Assembly: GCA_028565635.1 (NCBI GenBank)
Contig: JAOXYB010036839.1
Span: forward strand, 1-21,660
Direction: 5' to 3'
Origin: Phoronis ovalis
Lineage: Eukaryota > Phoronida > Phoronidae
Length of the DNA: 21,660 bases
Below, in pieces: positions 1-11,700 of this stretch (position 1 is the stretch's first letter; every line of letters begins with the position of its first letter). A program made the translations under genes and the position numbers. Below the pieces are notes generated by a model. It worked only from the letters and a program-made list of their open reading frames with translations. It ran no database searches and was not told where the DNA came from.

Positions 1-77
1 GCTACCACAAGCTAAAATTTTGGATTGGGTTCCGCGGCACATCCCTGTAGTCAAAAAACCTTGAGTACCCCCCCCCC
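1..77. repeat. Dispersed repeat, left copy
   Basis: This block ends in a run of ten C residues. It is almost identical to 13395-13468 in the same orientation: one substitution and two small indels over about 72 bp, apart from the length of the C run. The window edge may cut it, so its true left end is unknown. It contains the motif TTCCGCGGCACATCC, GC-rich compared with its surroundings. Confidence 0.8.
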
Positions 78-805
78 GGTGGATGCCACTAGGGGGATTT
101 GTGGGCTATACAACCAATAATGTAAAATAATTTCTTTTATACATAAATTGTACTTATTCTGCTGCAAAATTTGGAAAATGTAAATAACGTAATTTTATCA
201 CTTAATAAATAAAATGATTTTTTGAAGAGAAACTGATATTTTCAATGCATGGAATACTTGAAGGTTAACCATTATGGCTTACCAATGAAAGTACTAGGAT
301 TTTACTGATAATCCGTTAAAATATCATATATCATAAAGGCATTTGAGGTATAGAAATTTCAGTAAAAAGAACAATGAATGCAGCAGCTCATAAACTATCA
401 GTACGGTTCAGAGGAACTTCTTTTTCAACTCACATCAGGCTTTAAACAAGTTGCCTTTTTATTTTAACCAGCAAACAAATCAATTTTATTACTTTCTGCA
501 CTGTTTTTGAAGATTTAAGAATGAAAATATTCAAAGGTTGAATTCTGTCTGTGACCAGAGGAGCAAAAAAATTATAATATCTTGTGTATAACATAAGCCA
601 AGGTAAATCTTGATAATAGGTAAGCATAAGGAGTTATATATAACCCAAACTACGTAATGATTTTGAGTTTGTAAGTGTAAGAATTTTAGAGAAAGTTTAG
701 TGTTTCACATAGGGTAAGGGATAAAATATTTCAATGAACTTCATTCTGCAAATGTTTTTTTTAAGTGCAATATAAACTCATCAATTTTTTGTATGAAAGA
801 GCTAT
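78..805. other. 3' flank of COG1, no gene seen
   Basis: This is AT-rich sequence between the left dispersed repeat and the last supported COG1 codons. Short minus-strand reading frames occur (for example 442-627) but none resembles a protein I know. It is most likely the COG1 3' UTR plus intergenic DNA. It may instead hold a short terminal COG1 exon that I could not identify. Confidence 0.5.
458..490 (-). terminator. Candidate COG1 polyadenylation signals
   Basis: Two AATAAA hexamers are present on the minus strand (plus-strand TTTATT at 485-490 and 458-463), 316-348 nt beyond the possible stop at 806. Their position fits the end of a COG1 3' UTR, but in AT-rich DNA such hexamers are common, so this is only positional support. 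Confidence 0.4.
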
Positions 806-2792
806 CTAACTTGATTTGGTGTAAGTACTTTTATGTAAAATCCCACTTATTGTTCCTGGTTTATTAGAGCAACCTGTAAGCAAAACACTAACCTTTTGAG
901 CTTGTATGAAGGTCTCTAGCCGTGAGTGCTGTGTTTGTGAACTCACAGGCAAAAGAGGGAATCGTGTTTGACTTGTAGTCAATGGTAAAACATTATGTTG
1001 TTCCTGATGTCCACTCTGAGATGGCCGTGTACCAGAATACACACTATGTCTGTCAAGGCTTGTTAAAGCACCAAACAGAACCTGAAATCGGTAAAATAAA
1101 TGAAAGTTCACAAAATACACGGGAAAAAATGAAATATATTACATAACAGAACATGTAACAGTATATAAAAAATTTGAAGTCTCACCTTTTACAATGAAAA
1201 CACTTAAATATGCTTACATAAGCAAGGGCAAGGAAGTCATAATAAAACATATAATTAAATTAGTGAATATTTTAATATGTGAATACAGTTCAATATTCAG
1301 TGATTAATTGATAGAACATTCATAATGAAAAATAGCTTACTGAGCATCTCTGAATTTGTCGGATAAGAAATTTCTCTATATGTGGTGTAAATACATCCAA
1401 ATCGAATGGATCAACACAGCTTTCTAACTCCTCTGTTACTTTCTGAACTTGAGCATTTAACTTTTTATTATCCTGAACATGAAAAAAAAACATGTGTTGT
1501 AACCACTCAGAAGGAGGCAACAGAAGCTCCACTGTTTTAGTTTGACATAAAAATGCATTTCATTGAATATAAAGTTTTCCTTAACATTACAAGAATAGAA
1601 TTAGAAGCTTGTTATATTTCCATTTCTCACCTATGTTCACACTTCTCACTAACTAAGGGAAATCCCTTTTGTTTCTCATCTTATTGTTCATTATAAGTCT
1701 AAATCTAGAGCTGACACAAAGGCAAACATGCTTGTTTTTTTCTAGCTCTACAGATAAATCCATAACTACTAAAAACTGAAAACTTTTATTTACAAGTTTC
1801 TTGGATATTTTGTTTATTAAATTTATTTCACAGTTTTACATAAAACAGATATTTAGCTGCGGTTACTTTGGATGCTAGGATTCTCTCATGTTTCTCAATA
1901 CTAACCAATTAGAAGATTACACAGAGGACTTTTAGTATTAGGACTTGAAAACACCCATCTTCTGATTTATAAGTAAACATAAATTTCAAACACAACAAAA
2001 TCTCCTTTTTCAATACTCAAAATGCAGAATTACACTATCTCCAACATACTTTTGAGTCTTCTTTCTTTCCTAGTAAACTGGACAGAAATTTCAAATCAAA
2101 CAGGAGTTGTAATGCTCTTGACTGTGCAAGTTTATAGCGACGTTTACTATGGTGAGAGGAATCCTTTGTAGAATCCAGCAGACTTCTGTAACCATGCACT
2201 ATACTGTCTGTTGTTTCTTGAACTAAATTTTGTAATACTATTCTACAAAATTAACACAAAATGACATGATGAATGAATGTCTGTGATACCCAAAGTTAGG
2301 TTCAGCAGATAAAATGAACGGAATTTCTTATTTCCTACAGCAAAATATGAATGATAGATCAAAATACAGGAGATGAATTGAAGATTTATTTACAGAATTT
2401 GATTAGCTTACCAGCATCACTACCCTACAAAGTGAACTGAAAAATGCATAGCATAATGGCTTGAGTTTCTGATCAGTAATCTTTGTAGAAAACTGTTGAA
2501 TTATGATAGAACATGACTGTCCCAAGGGCATGGGCACTGAATCCACAAACATAATCATCAACAGTCTATTCACACAAATGATTTGTATCACACCTGCCAT
2601 GAATTTTACTGGATTCAGGAGAAGACCACTGTCATACCTGCTGACTGAATGTCCTCCAATGCGATTTATCTCTTCGCACATGCCATACAGCATTGTAGTG
2701 ACATACCAGGATGGCTGACAAGGTACTCGTATGGTTGACCTAATTTTCTCACCTTTCTCTGTTTCTTCCTCAATTTCTATATCATCCCATCT
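806..2792 (-). CDS. COG1: COG1 exons 19-22: C-terminal region
   Basis: Exon 19 begins RWDDIEIEEE and contains RVPCQPSWYV and CEEINRIGGHSVS (human SWDELEIQEE, RLPAQPSWYV, CQEINRVGGHALP). Exon 20 gives LAQSRALQLLFDLKFL. Exon 21 gives VTEELESCVDPFDLDVFTPH (human VTDHLEALIDPFDLDVFTPH). Exon 22 gives VLFGALTSLDRHSVYSG and HNVLPLTTSQTRFPLLPVS. The end is ambiguous: a possible donor AAAAG|GTTAGT follows codon 906 (892-891), yet the same frame also reads on for 28 residues to TAG at 806-808. I found no convincing downstream exon encoding the KLGWLS-type tail of vertebrates. Confidence 0.88.
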
Positions 2793-5700
2793 CTAAACAA
2801 ATAACATCTAGTTTGGTTAGTAATTATGTTCTCAGATCAGCTCTGTTGAACTCGAAGCAAACACCAGAATGACAAAAAATAAAAAATTCAGCATGGAAGC
2901 CGTTTTTGACAACTTATCATTCATTTACAATAATTTAAATTTGAAATGGAATTCAACTGAATAGAAGAGAACACTGTTATAAATAAGTAACACTTGTCAA
3001 AATAGATAGCCATATTTATTTCACTTGATAGATAAATTAAAAACAATAAACGCAAACACACAAATTGTTTTGTCATGTTTCATAAACAATATAAATAATT
3101 AAAGTGCTTGCAATTAATGACCGAGACAAATAGCAAAAAGTCAAACAATGGCTGTTTCCATGGTTTGTTACTTTTCTAATGTTTGTCCAGTATCATGGAA
3201 AAACAATAGAAAACTAAAAAGTCAGTGCTACATGTGATAATAATTTGCATTACTTGAAGCAATTTTTACAACAATACTTAGAAGTAACACTTTACTTACA
3301 GTTGCATTTGTTAGTTTACTCTTTCCACTAACATCACGCAGAGAATCACAAAATCCTTTTACAAGGTGTTCACTAGTTGTGTGGCACCAGATATCAAAGG
3401 CAAGCTGACTGCAAGTTCGTAGTTCTAATTTTAATAAATCCCATTCTTGGCTTTTCAACTGTACGGCCTGTTTGGAAGATATTCGTGATAGCGATTGTCT
3501 CTTTAAAAACCTGCAGATAACAACTTGATGAGATGACTCGGTAAAACTGTCTCAGACACGATGTGTATGGACTTTAATTCAGTCTCAAGAATTTCACAGA
3601 TACTGACTTTCATTTGTAATGTTTACATAGTGTAAATGATTTGTACTGTACAAAATAATGCAGTAAATGCATTACTTATACATTTAATATATTTACAAAT
3701 AAAGAATCATAAAATTACAAAAGGATGGGTACTGCTTTTTTGAGTAAAGTTATTACACCAATATAAAAACTACTTTGTCCATGCATTCAACATGTTCTGA
3801 CTAACAAAACTGTCTTCTTTCCATTTAGCTACCAAGTTTTTTGGGAAAGCCAAATTTTAGAACTCTACTCACAAGTAGTACTGGGTAAAAAAGGATAAAA
3901 AATCATAATAGTATATAATAATTTCTGTTAGGTCTACCGCATGAATAGTTCAACCATCAACTTCTTGCTAATTTCCATTTCATAATAGTTCGACTAAACT
4001 CGATTTTTTTACAAAAAAGTGTGCGGGCACTCCATATTATTAAATATTTCAAAGAAAAGGATCTGTTTGTTTTGAGAGGGCATTTTAGAAAGACATCTAT
4101 TAATGCTTGTGCAAAATTTTATAGTTCAAAGATGGTACCTCTGTGTGTCTGGTTTATCTTTTTCAGATTTGTCCATCATGCATTGCTGCAGGTGCGGACT
4201 CAATTCTGTCAAGGCTAAGCATAGTCGTCCAAGAAGCAGAACCCTAAAAATGTGACAGACATGCAAATATTAATTAGTTACTGAACAAGGTATTACACTT
4301 GAGCATGGTGCCTATTATAACTATAAGGTCAAAGGCCATTTAAATGTCTAATATTAGATTATATGAAATTATTTAAAAACAAAAGGTTGGTATTAGATTT
4401 ATGTTGGTATCACAGCTAGGTAAGTTTAATTATGGAGGTAAAATGTGTGTGTGTGTGTGTGTATACAGCTATTTACATAAAAGTATCAAACTAATTGATA
4501 AAGTCTAAAGAGACAGTAAAAATAATCCTAATCATTTTCAAGTACAACTATTTTTTTACATCAACTAATTAAAAAGGACAATGATAATATTTACAGCACC
4601 TGTCAAGGACTGTAGTCCTGTCTTTTGTTTTCAGATCACTCAGTAAATCTTTATGTTCCTGCAGTTTCTTTCTAACAAATGTTAAAAGCCTACAATAGAA
4701 GAAGATCCTCTTTAAATATCACATTGTAGTGCACTCGACCTAAAGTTGAGGAAGAACAGACAACTAGCACATCAACCCTGTAGTTTCTGCAGTGTCATGT
4801 AAAAAGCATCATTTATTAAATAAATGCACAGTTGGGACAGTATAATAAATCATGATGCACTTCAATGTAACCCATAGTAAAATTCTAGGAACTTTTCCCC
4901 TACTATTCCCCTAAAATAATTTGCCAAAAAAAATTATCTTTTTAATATCTGAAACCCCATCCACACAGAAAAGTGCACTTAAATACTGATAGTTAACTCG
5001 AAAACACACTTACCGTCCACACCCCTACCTGTACATGCATTAAAATTAGTTTTTTACTGTAGCACAATATGAAATGACCTTGCGACCTTCTGAACAGGAT
5101 ATCCATCATTAACATGTGCATATATTTAGTTCTGTATATATCATTATTATTAATGCCTGGTTAAAATGTTTTGCAACAAGCGTGCTCATTTACATGACCT
5201 CGCATTTACATTATAGAAATTAAGCACGCTTATGTGTCTAGCGAAAAACAATGCTATATTTACTAAAATTACATATGTCATAAGACATACCTGTGAATGG
5301 AATCTTGACAAGATGACAGCAAGTATTCATGAATTTTTTCATTATCGGCTGATTTATCAAATGGACCGCGCTTAGTATTATCTTCCCATGTAAAAACGTA
5401 CATGTTAGTGTCATCAAGAAGACTTTTTATTTTGCTATCTAAATTTCTTGAAAGGCTACAAATCAAAATACAGCTGTTTTAAAACCAAACAGTACTTTAA
5501 ATTCTTGGCAAGAAAAGTTCTTAATACGAAAATACATCCAGGAAAACATGAGGAACCAGTCAATTTCTACTGAATGCAAAAGATCCAAGCAGCTAGAGAC
5601 TCTGTTACCAACATACTATTCTGTATCTGTATCACTCTATTGTTATCCCACTTACTACTTATAGCTTTTTGCAAAACACCACTATTTAGAGAAACTCAAC

Positions 5701-8700
5701 ATATATTAACAACAGAAGTAACCTTTGAACAGCTGGGGTATATGCTTTTGCTTTCATCATCAAGCCTCCGCCATCAGCCAGAGTTTTACTAGTAGCCGAT
5801 ATCCATGCAGCATTAGCGGGGACATCACTGGGACTCTCAGTCCATACAAAAGCAGCTAAATCTCTGTTGACAGAGGAAGGTCTGTAATAAAGAACAAATT
5901 AAATTTACATTAAATGTGAACTGTTATTGTTAAAAAAACAGGGCTGCCAAAAAGCAGTACGGAAAAGTGTTGATTTTTCAGGCTTTCTCATGACTGTCCG
6001 ACGTTGGGTGGATCTTTTCATAAATATTTGTTTGATAATATCACTCTAGAGTTTTCAAACCACCTCCTTTGTCAAGAATAAGTGATCAAGTGATCAAGGT
6101 AAAAAACTGATTCACCCCTACATCTGTCACTCAAGGAGTACTTTAACACTAGGATTATATGAAACATGTTTATTTATTGTAATGGCTATCTAGCTTATAT
6201 TCAGTCAAACATTTTAATGATTTGGGAGGTTGACAACAGGCCGGGCAACAAGATATAGAATAAAAGTAAGTAAATCTGTCCATATTTGGCCCATCAGGCT
6301 TATTCGGGTTTCAGAAGCATTAAGAGACTGAGAATATACTCTGCCTGGATAGGATGCTAGTCTACTGCAGGTTACTTCCCAATGTATAAATACTGGTACT
6401 CATTTTTACACCTGGGTGGAGAGAAGCTAACGGGGATTAAATGTCTTGCTTAGGGACACAATCACTAATGACAAATGCAACCTTTTGATTTGCAGTCCGG
6501 CACCTCCCACCTGGGCCACTGTGACTCCTTACAAGTAACAACTTTTATTCTGCTTTCCATGCGGCAACTTCCAATTTTAGTAAATGCATCAAAATTATCA
6601 CTTCCTGATCCATGGTTATAATTCCCCTTTTACTCCCTTTACTCTACATGATTAGTTGATTGCAGTTTAAAAGACATAATTGCCCGACATGTGCCTCTGA
6701 CAAGAATTAACATACTTATCATTGCCTAAATCATGCAGGATTCTCTTGATATGATGCTGACATGATTCCAATGTATTATCAAACTGAGACTGCATTATCT
6801 CCTACAAGAAAAAATAATATAATTATGTTAAAGTTAACAAATTCTTCAGGTTACTGCAATCATCTGTTTGAATATTGCAAATTAACTAACTTATGCTGCT
6901 CTCTTCACTATCACATAATGAATTTTGAAGAACATCAACTTTTTTTGAAAACTATAAAATTATTGCGAAAATTACTTCATTAACAAGAATGAAATAAGTA
7001 TATAGCGGTCTGAAGGCATTTTTGTTAGGATCAGTTTAATCTTGCTGGTTTTATGTAGTGCTGTTGAATATGCTCATATACCACAGTCCAATAAAAATTT
7101 CAAAATGCAGGTCGCACTTGTTCATGATATATAAATGTCATTTCAACTTCATACTTTGTGGAATTAATAGATTTAAATTGATCATCCATCTCAGTGAATG
7201 CTTTGCATGTACATATTCCCTGCCCTCTTCTATTCATAGTTGTGTATAAAGCCGCCATAGTGTATAACACAAACCTTAGTTCTTTGCAGAAACAATGGTC
7301 TGACAAAATCTTCCCAGACAGAAATTGGTTTCTGAAGTACTTGCTTACAAACAGCTGCCCAGGACTCCAATCGAGTATCCTGAAATTACAGAATACTACA
7401 CCAATTAGAACCTTATCCGAAAAATCAGCTGTCATCTGTGAAGTATATAAAGTGAACCTAGCTAGCACATTTTATCAACTTTTTCTTGTTCACTGCAAAA
7501 AGAACAAACAATACAAAAAAAGAACAAATATATCAACTTGAATGGTATGGAACCTAACAATATGCCAGATTTTTTAGCACATTTTTGAAAACATTCTTAA
7601 TTTGTGTGTGTGATAAAATTTTCAATCTAACATCATTCAATCGGTAATTGAAGAGCCTTAATTTGACAGAAATTGAAGTTAATTATAAGAGGTGGACTGT
7701 TAGGGTATTAATATCGATTTAAATGAAGATACAAATGTAGCATAGATATAAACTAAATCACATTTTTCAACTATAAGATTCACCAAGTTTTATACCTGTG
7801 CCAGCAAATCCCACAATGCATCCCTAATGGCAGCTAATCCTTTTATAGAAACAATGTAACTCAAAAGTCTTGTCATACCAGAATTGAAATTCTTTTGACA
7901 TCTAAAATTAAATTTAAAGGTTATAATAATAACATTGTAATTTGCAAGACATCTATATCTTACCAAATTTTCATGCAAATTTCAACTGAAATACAAATTG
8001 AGCTATACTTACGTATCCAGCCATTCTAGAGAGCTTTCTACAAGAACCTCTTGAGTAACGTGTGTGGCAGGAGAATGCAGCTTTGGGCTATACCCCTGAA
8101 ATATCGTTGACAAATATTTCAGACTTGGGGATCCTTCAGGAAATACCTGACTAACTGTAAAAAACAGTAGAAAGCCTTAAAATTGTGATTAATTTCTTTT
8201 TTTTTTGCTAAATATAGTCATGTAACAAATAATATTAATAATGCAACACAGGTATAAAATCTAATCATAAATCTTGTGGTCGATAATCGGCTGATCAGAC
8301 ATACCTGTTGAAATACTAGTTACTCTATCTAGTGTTTTAAAAACTAAACTGCCATCTTCTGAATTGCTGAACAGAGAATGAATCTGTAGAATTGTTGTCA
8401 AAACCAACTGAACCAGCTGACATATCTGACTCTTTATACTAGCAGTGTGTTTGCTATGCTGAAACAACGCCTGAACTGCATTCTGAAAAAAAGAAAAGCT
8501 CATAACACTTAGGGTATGTTTTCACTTTGTGGCAACAGCATAAATACCGGTTATCTCAGCCTATCTGTGAGAAACTTCAAAATACTGCCAAATCAGCAAA
8601 ATGTCACTGTTTACGATATGCCTTCTGCACAGTTGGTAAAACATGGGGTATACTGGAAATGTGTTACAAAGTGGAAGGGTGGGCGGTATTTATCAACCAG

Positions 8701-11700
8701 ATTGTGTGCATGAGTGTATATATGTAAGTGAAAAGTATTATTTTCTTACCGTTCTTGCCAACAAGAATTCTGTATACACTTGTCGTGGATTGCATTCATC
8801 AAGTAACATAATGGAACATAAGGAGTCAGCCACAGCCTGTTCAAAAAAGGCAAAATATTCAATATTTTTTATCAGCATGTTGCATGCCATTTTTCCCTTT
8901 TCTTGTCAGCAAATAATGTACCTTTAAATGCTGGAGAACATGCATCAAACTACCCTCTTATCTATTTGCTGCATGTAATCAGCGTTTGACGAGTTTTTGT
9001 TTGACACTACATCTCACTTTAAACGTGTACTAACAATTAATATTAGATGATTTCAACTTCATATACAAACAAAGAGGCAGTACCTGATCATCCGCTGTTT
9101 CTTTCTTCAACAAATTTCTGCAGCCCTAAAAGACAGTTAATAAATATTTGACATGTGCACACATCACTGAGAAAACATTCTTTGCTCAGAAAGTTTCAGA
9201 AACCAGTGGACACCTGGAGGTAATGTTTAAAACTAAATTAAACAAGCTTCAAGCCCAATTTTGAGAGACTTAAGACAAGACTATAACAGTTCCAAACATC
9301 CTCGTTGCTACTACAATACTACTAGAATTTTGTTGCACACTCTAATTGCCTGAAGTCAATTCTAATTCTCTGTCTAGCTCTATTGATCATATCATACTGA
9401 TGAGTGAAAAATATAGGCAAAAAAATTATTATTTTAACTAGAGTTTCTAAACCACCTCCTTTTTCAAGAATAAGGGTAAGACTGTGAGTGTGTAAAGTTG
9501 TAGATGCAAATGCAGACAGGTAGAAAATGGTTTAAACTTTAGAGAGTTACACTAAATTTTAGGTCCCCTTGAAATCAATGTTGAATGAGCAGCCTTTATC
9601 TATAATATCTTACCTGTAAAATTGTTAACTTGAAATGAGAGATAGTCGCCCACTGCCTAGTAATAACAGGAAAAGAAGAAGGAATGTCAGCCGAAATGTG
9701 TCGTCCTGCTTCAAGATTAGTGAAGATATAATGTGATAGCATATAAAGTTGCGTGGCCCTCAAATACTGGGAGTTATCTATAGCACTCCATATCTGAAAT
9801 ACAAGAAACTATGATAATTGAAAAATTATTTTAGTTTTGAGATTAAACATTAATTTTTTCTGTCAGACACAAAAGTGTCAACAGCTGGTTTCTGAGCAGT
9901 TTTTACAATATTAAATGGGTAGTGGACAGAAGGAAGATACAAGTTACGCAAAAACTTTGAAGAGATCATTACATGATAATAAAAAATGGCCAAAACGTTA
10001 CGAGCATTATCACCAATATAAGTTCAAAAACATTTATCTCCACATATATAATATCAAATAACTTCTTTTATAAACATTTGGATTTCTTGTTTACTGCGTG
10101 GAATTGGTAACTCTCAAGTTAAACAAACAGAAGTGATTTCAAACATCAATTCTGAGTTGTTGTGCTTACCTTTTCTGGCATGTCAAGGAGTAATTTAATC
10201 TGTGACACCACACCATAGAATTCCGACTCATCTTGTTTCCTATAGAAATTTCAGTAAATAGTACACAATATTTAACAAACAATTCAATCATTTACTTGAA
10301 AGTATTTTCTATTTTTGATTTCAATAATTTATTTGCTGGCACAAATCAAAAATTCCCAAGTTTGTTTTAAAACATAAAACAGAAACAAAAATTCACCAAC
10401 GTGCTTTTACAGCATGGAAGAATTAAAAGGCGGAACAGTTGGGTGCATGTTCATTGGCTTATTATTGCTTTTAACATATTTCCCATGCTGACTGAATGAA
10501 CCTGTATATCTTCCCTTAGCTTAGACCCTAGAGAATTCTGCTGTTTTGTTAAAAAGTGTTATATATAGTTTTCTTCGGTCATGCAGTAAATAAATACTGC
10601 CAAATTAAGTTTATATATTTTGCACTATCCGTATACATATCTGACAGTGATGTCATTAATTTCAACACTTTACACTTTGTAAGACATGATGTCTGTGAAA
10701 AGACTAACCCTACCTTTGAGTCAGCTTCTGTGAGCTCGAAGTCCCGCAGACACCTTTCACCATGTGTGTCTGCTTCAGTTCATGACACCTGTTTTGTATT
10801 GTCGATAAAGATTTCAAAACCTGCAAAATAACATAAAATGATAAAAATCAATGCTACAATTACAAACTCTTTTGACACATGATAGCAACATTAATAAACA
10901 TCCTTAAGTTTTTTAAAAAACAACATTATCTTTGATTATCGATTCAATCTGCTTTGTAATATTTCAAAAGCTGTAGTACACTATATTGAAGAATCTACAT
11001 TTCAACTACAGCAGAAGCAGTGTTTTATGTTTTGATGTACAAAGCCGTTTGCACTGGTGCAACACTGCTCAATTCTTGATAATAGTTTCTTTTTGAAAGA
11101 AATTACAATTGCATTAGGAGTGAGCAATGCTCTTTCATTTTTCAAAAAGCTGTATACATTTCAGTGCAACCTTTTTTGACCACTTGAGGTCATTTTTGAC
11201 CACTTGAGGTCAGAGTAACATTTCATACTATACAATGTCAGTAGTATACTTGTGGAAAAAGTGTTATTATTACAATCAGTGAGAACACAGTATATAACTT
11301 GGCACAAAGTCTTTTCTAAATTTTTTTTCTGGGAATAAAGTATGTAGCGTTTGAAGTGTTTGTCTCTCAGTCCTCTCCTCGGGTAGAATACTTGAATTTG
11401 CAACTAAGAGGGTCCTATGCACTGTTCTTCGAGAATCAGTTGTTGATCAAACTTGTAAACATCTTACAACTTTTGACAGGAAATATGACAGCATATTTAT
11501 GCTTACGTTTTCAGCACTGGTTTTCATAGCTGTAATAGTATCTGCTGCTTCTATGAGATCTCGGTACCTTTCACTGAAATAAAAATATAGAATTCAGAGC
11601 TAAGTCTACTTAAGATTAATACTATATTTACACAAGAAAAAAATATGACATTGACTTGAAAACTCTTTGTAATCATAGCCATAGGGTAATTGTGATAATA

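Larger units (their letters stand above)
5882..6715. other. COG1 intron 13
   Basis: At 834 bp this is the longest COG1 intron. Much of its length is explained by the SINE at 6261-6530. It also holds one copy of a 37-bp repeat at 6046-6082. No coding signal was seen in the rest. Confidence 0.75.

Noticed and set aside
7194-7541. Plus-strand 115-residue ORF
   Set aside because: It lies antisense over COG1 exon 12 (7379-7275), has no recognisable domain and is explained as a shadow of the COG1 coding strand plus intron.
7790-7978. Independent minus-strand ORF starting upstream of SGMTRLLSYIVS
   Set aside because: The coding part is COG1 exon 11 and the N-terminal residues are intron read-through before the acceptor at 7903-7902.
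8516-8927. Three overlapping plus-strand ORFs
   Set aside because: They overlap COG1 exon 8 and its intron on the opposite strand, differ in frame and resemble no protein.
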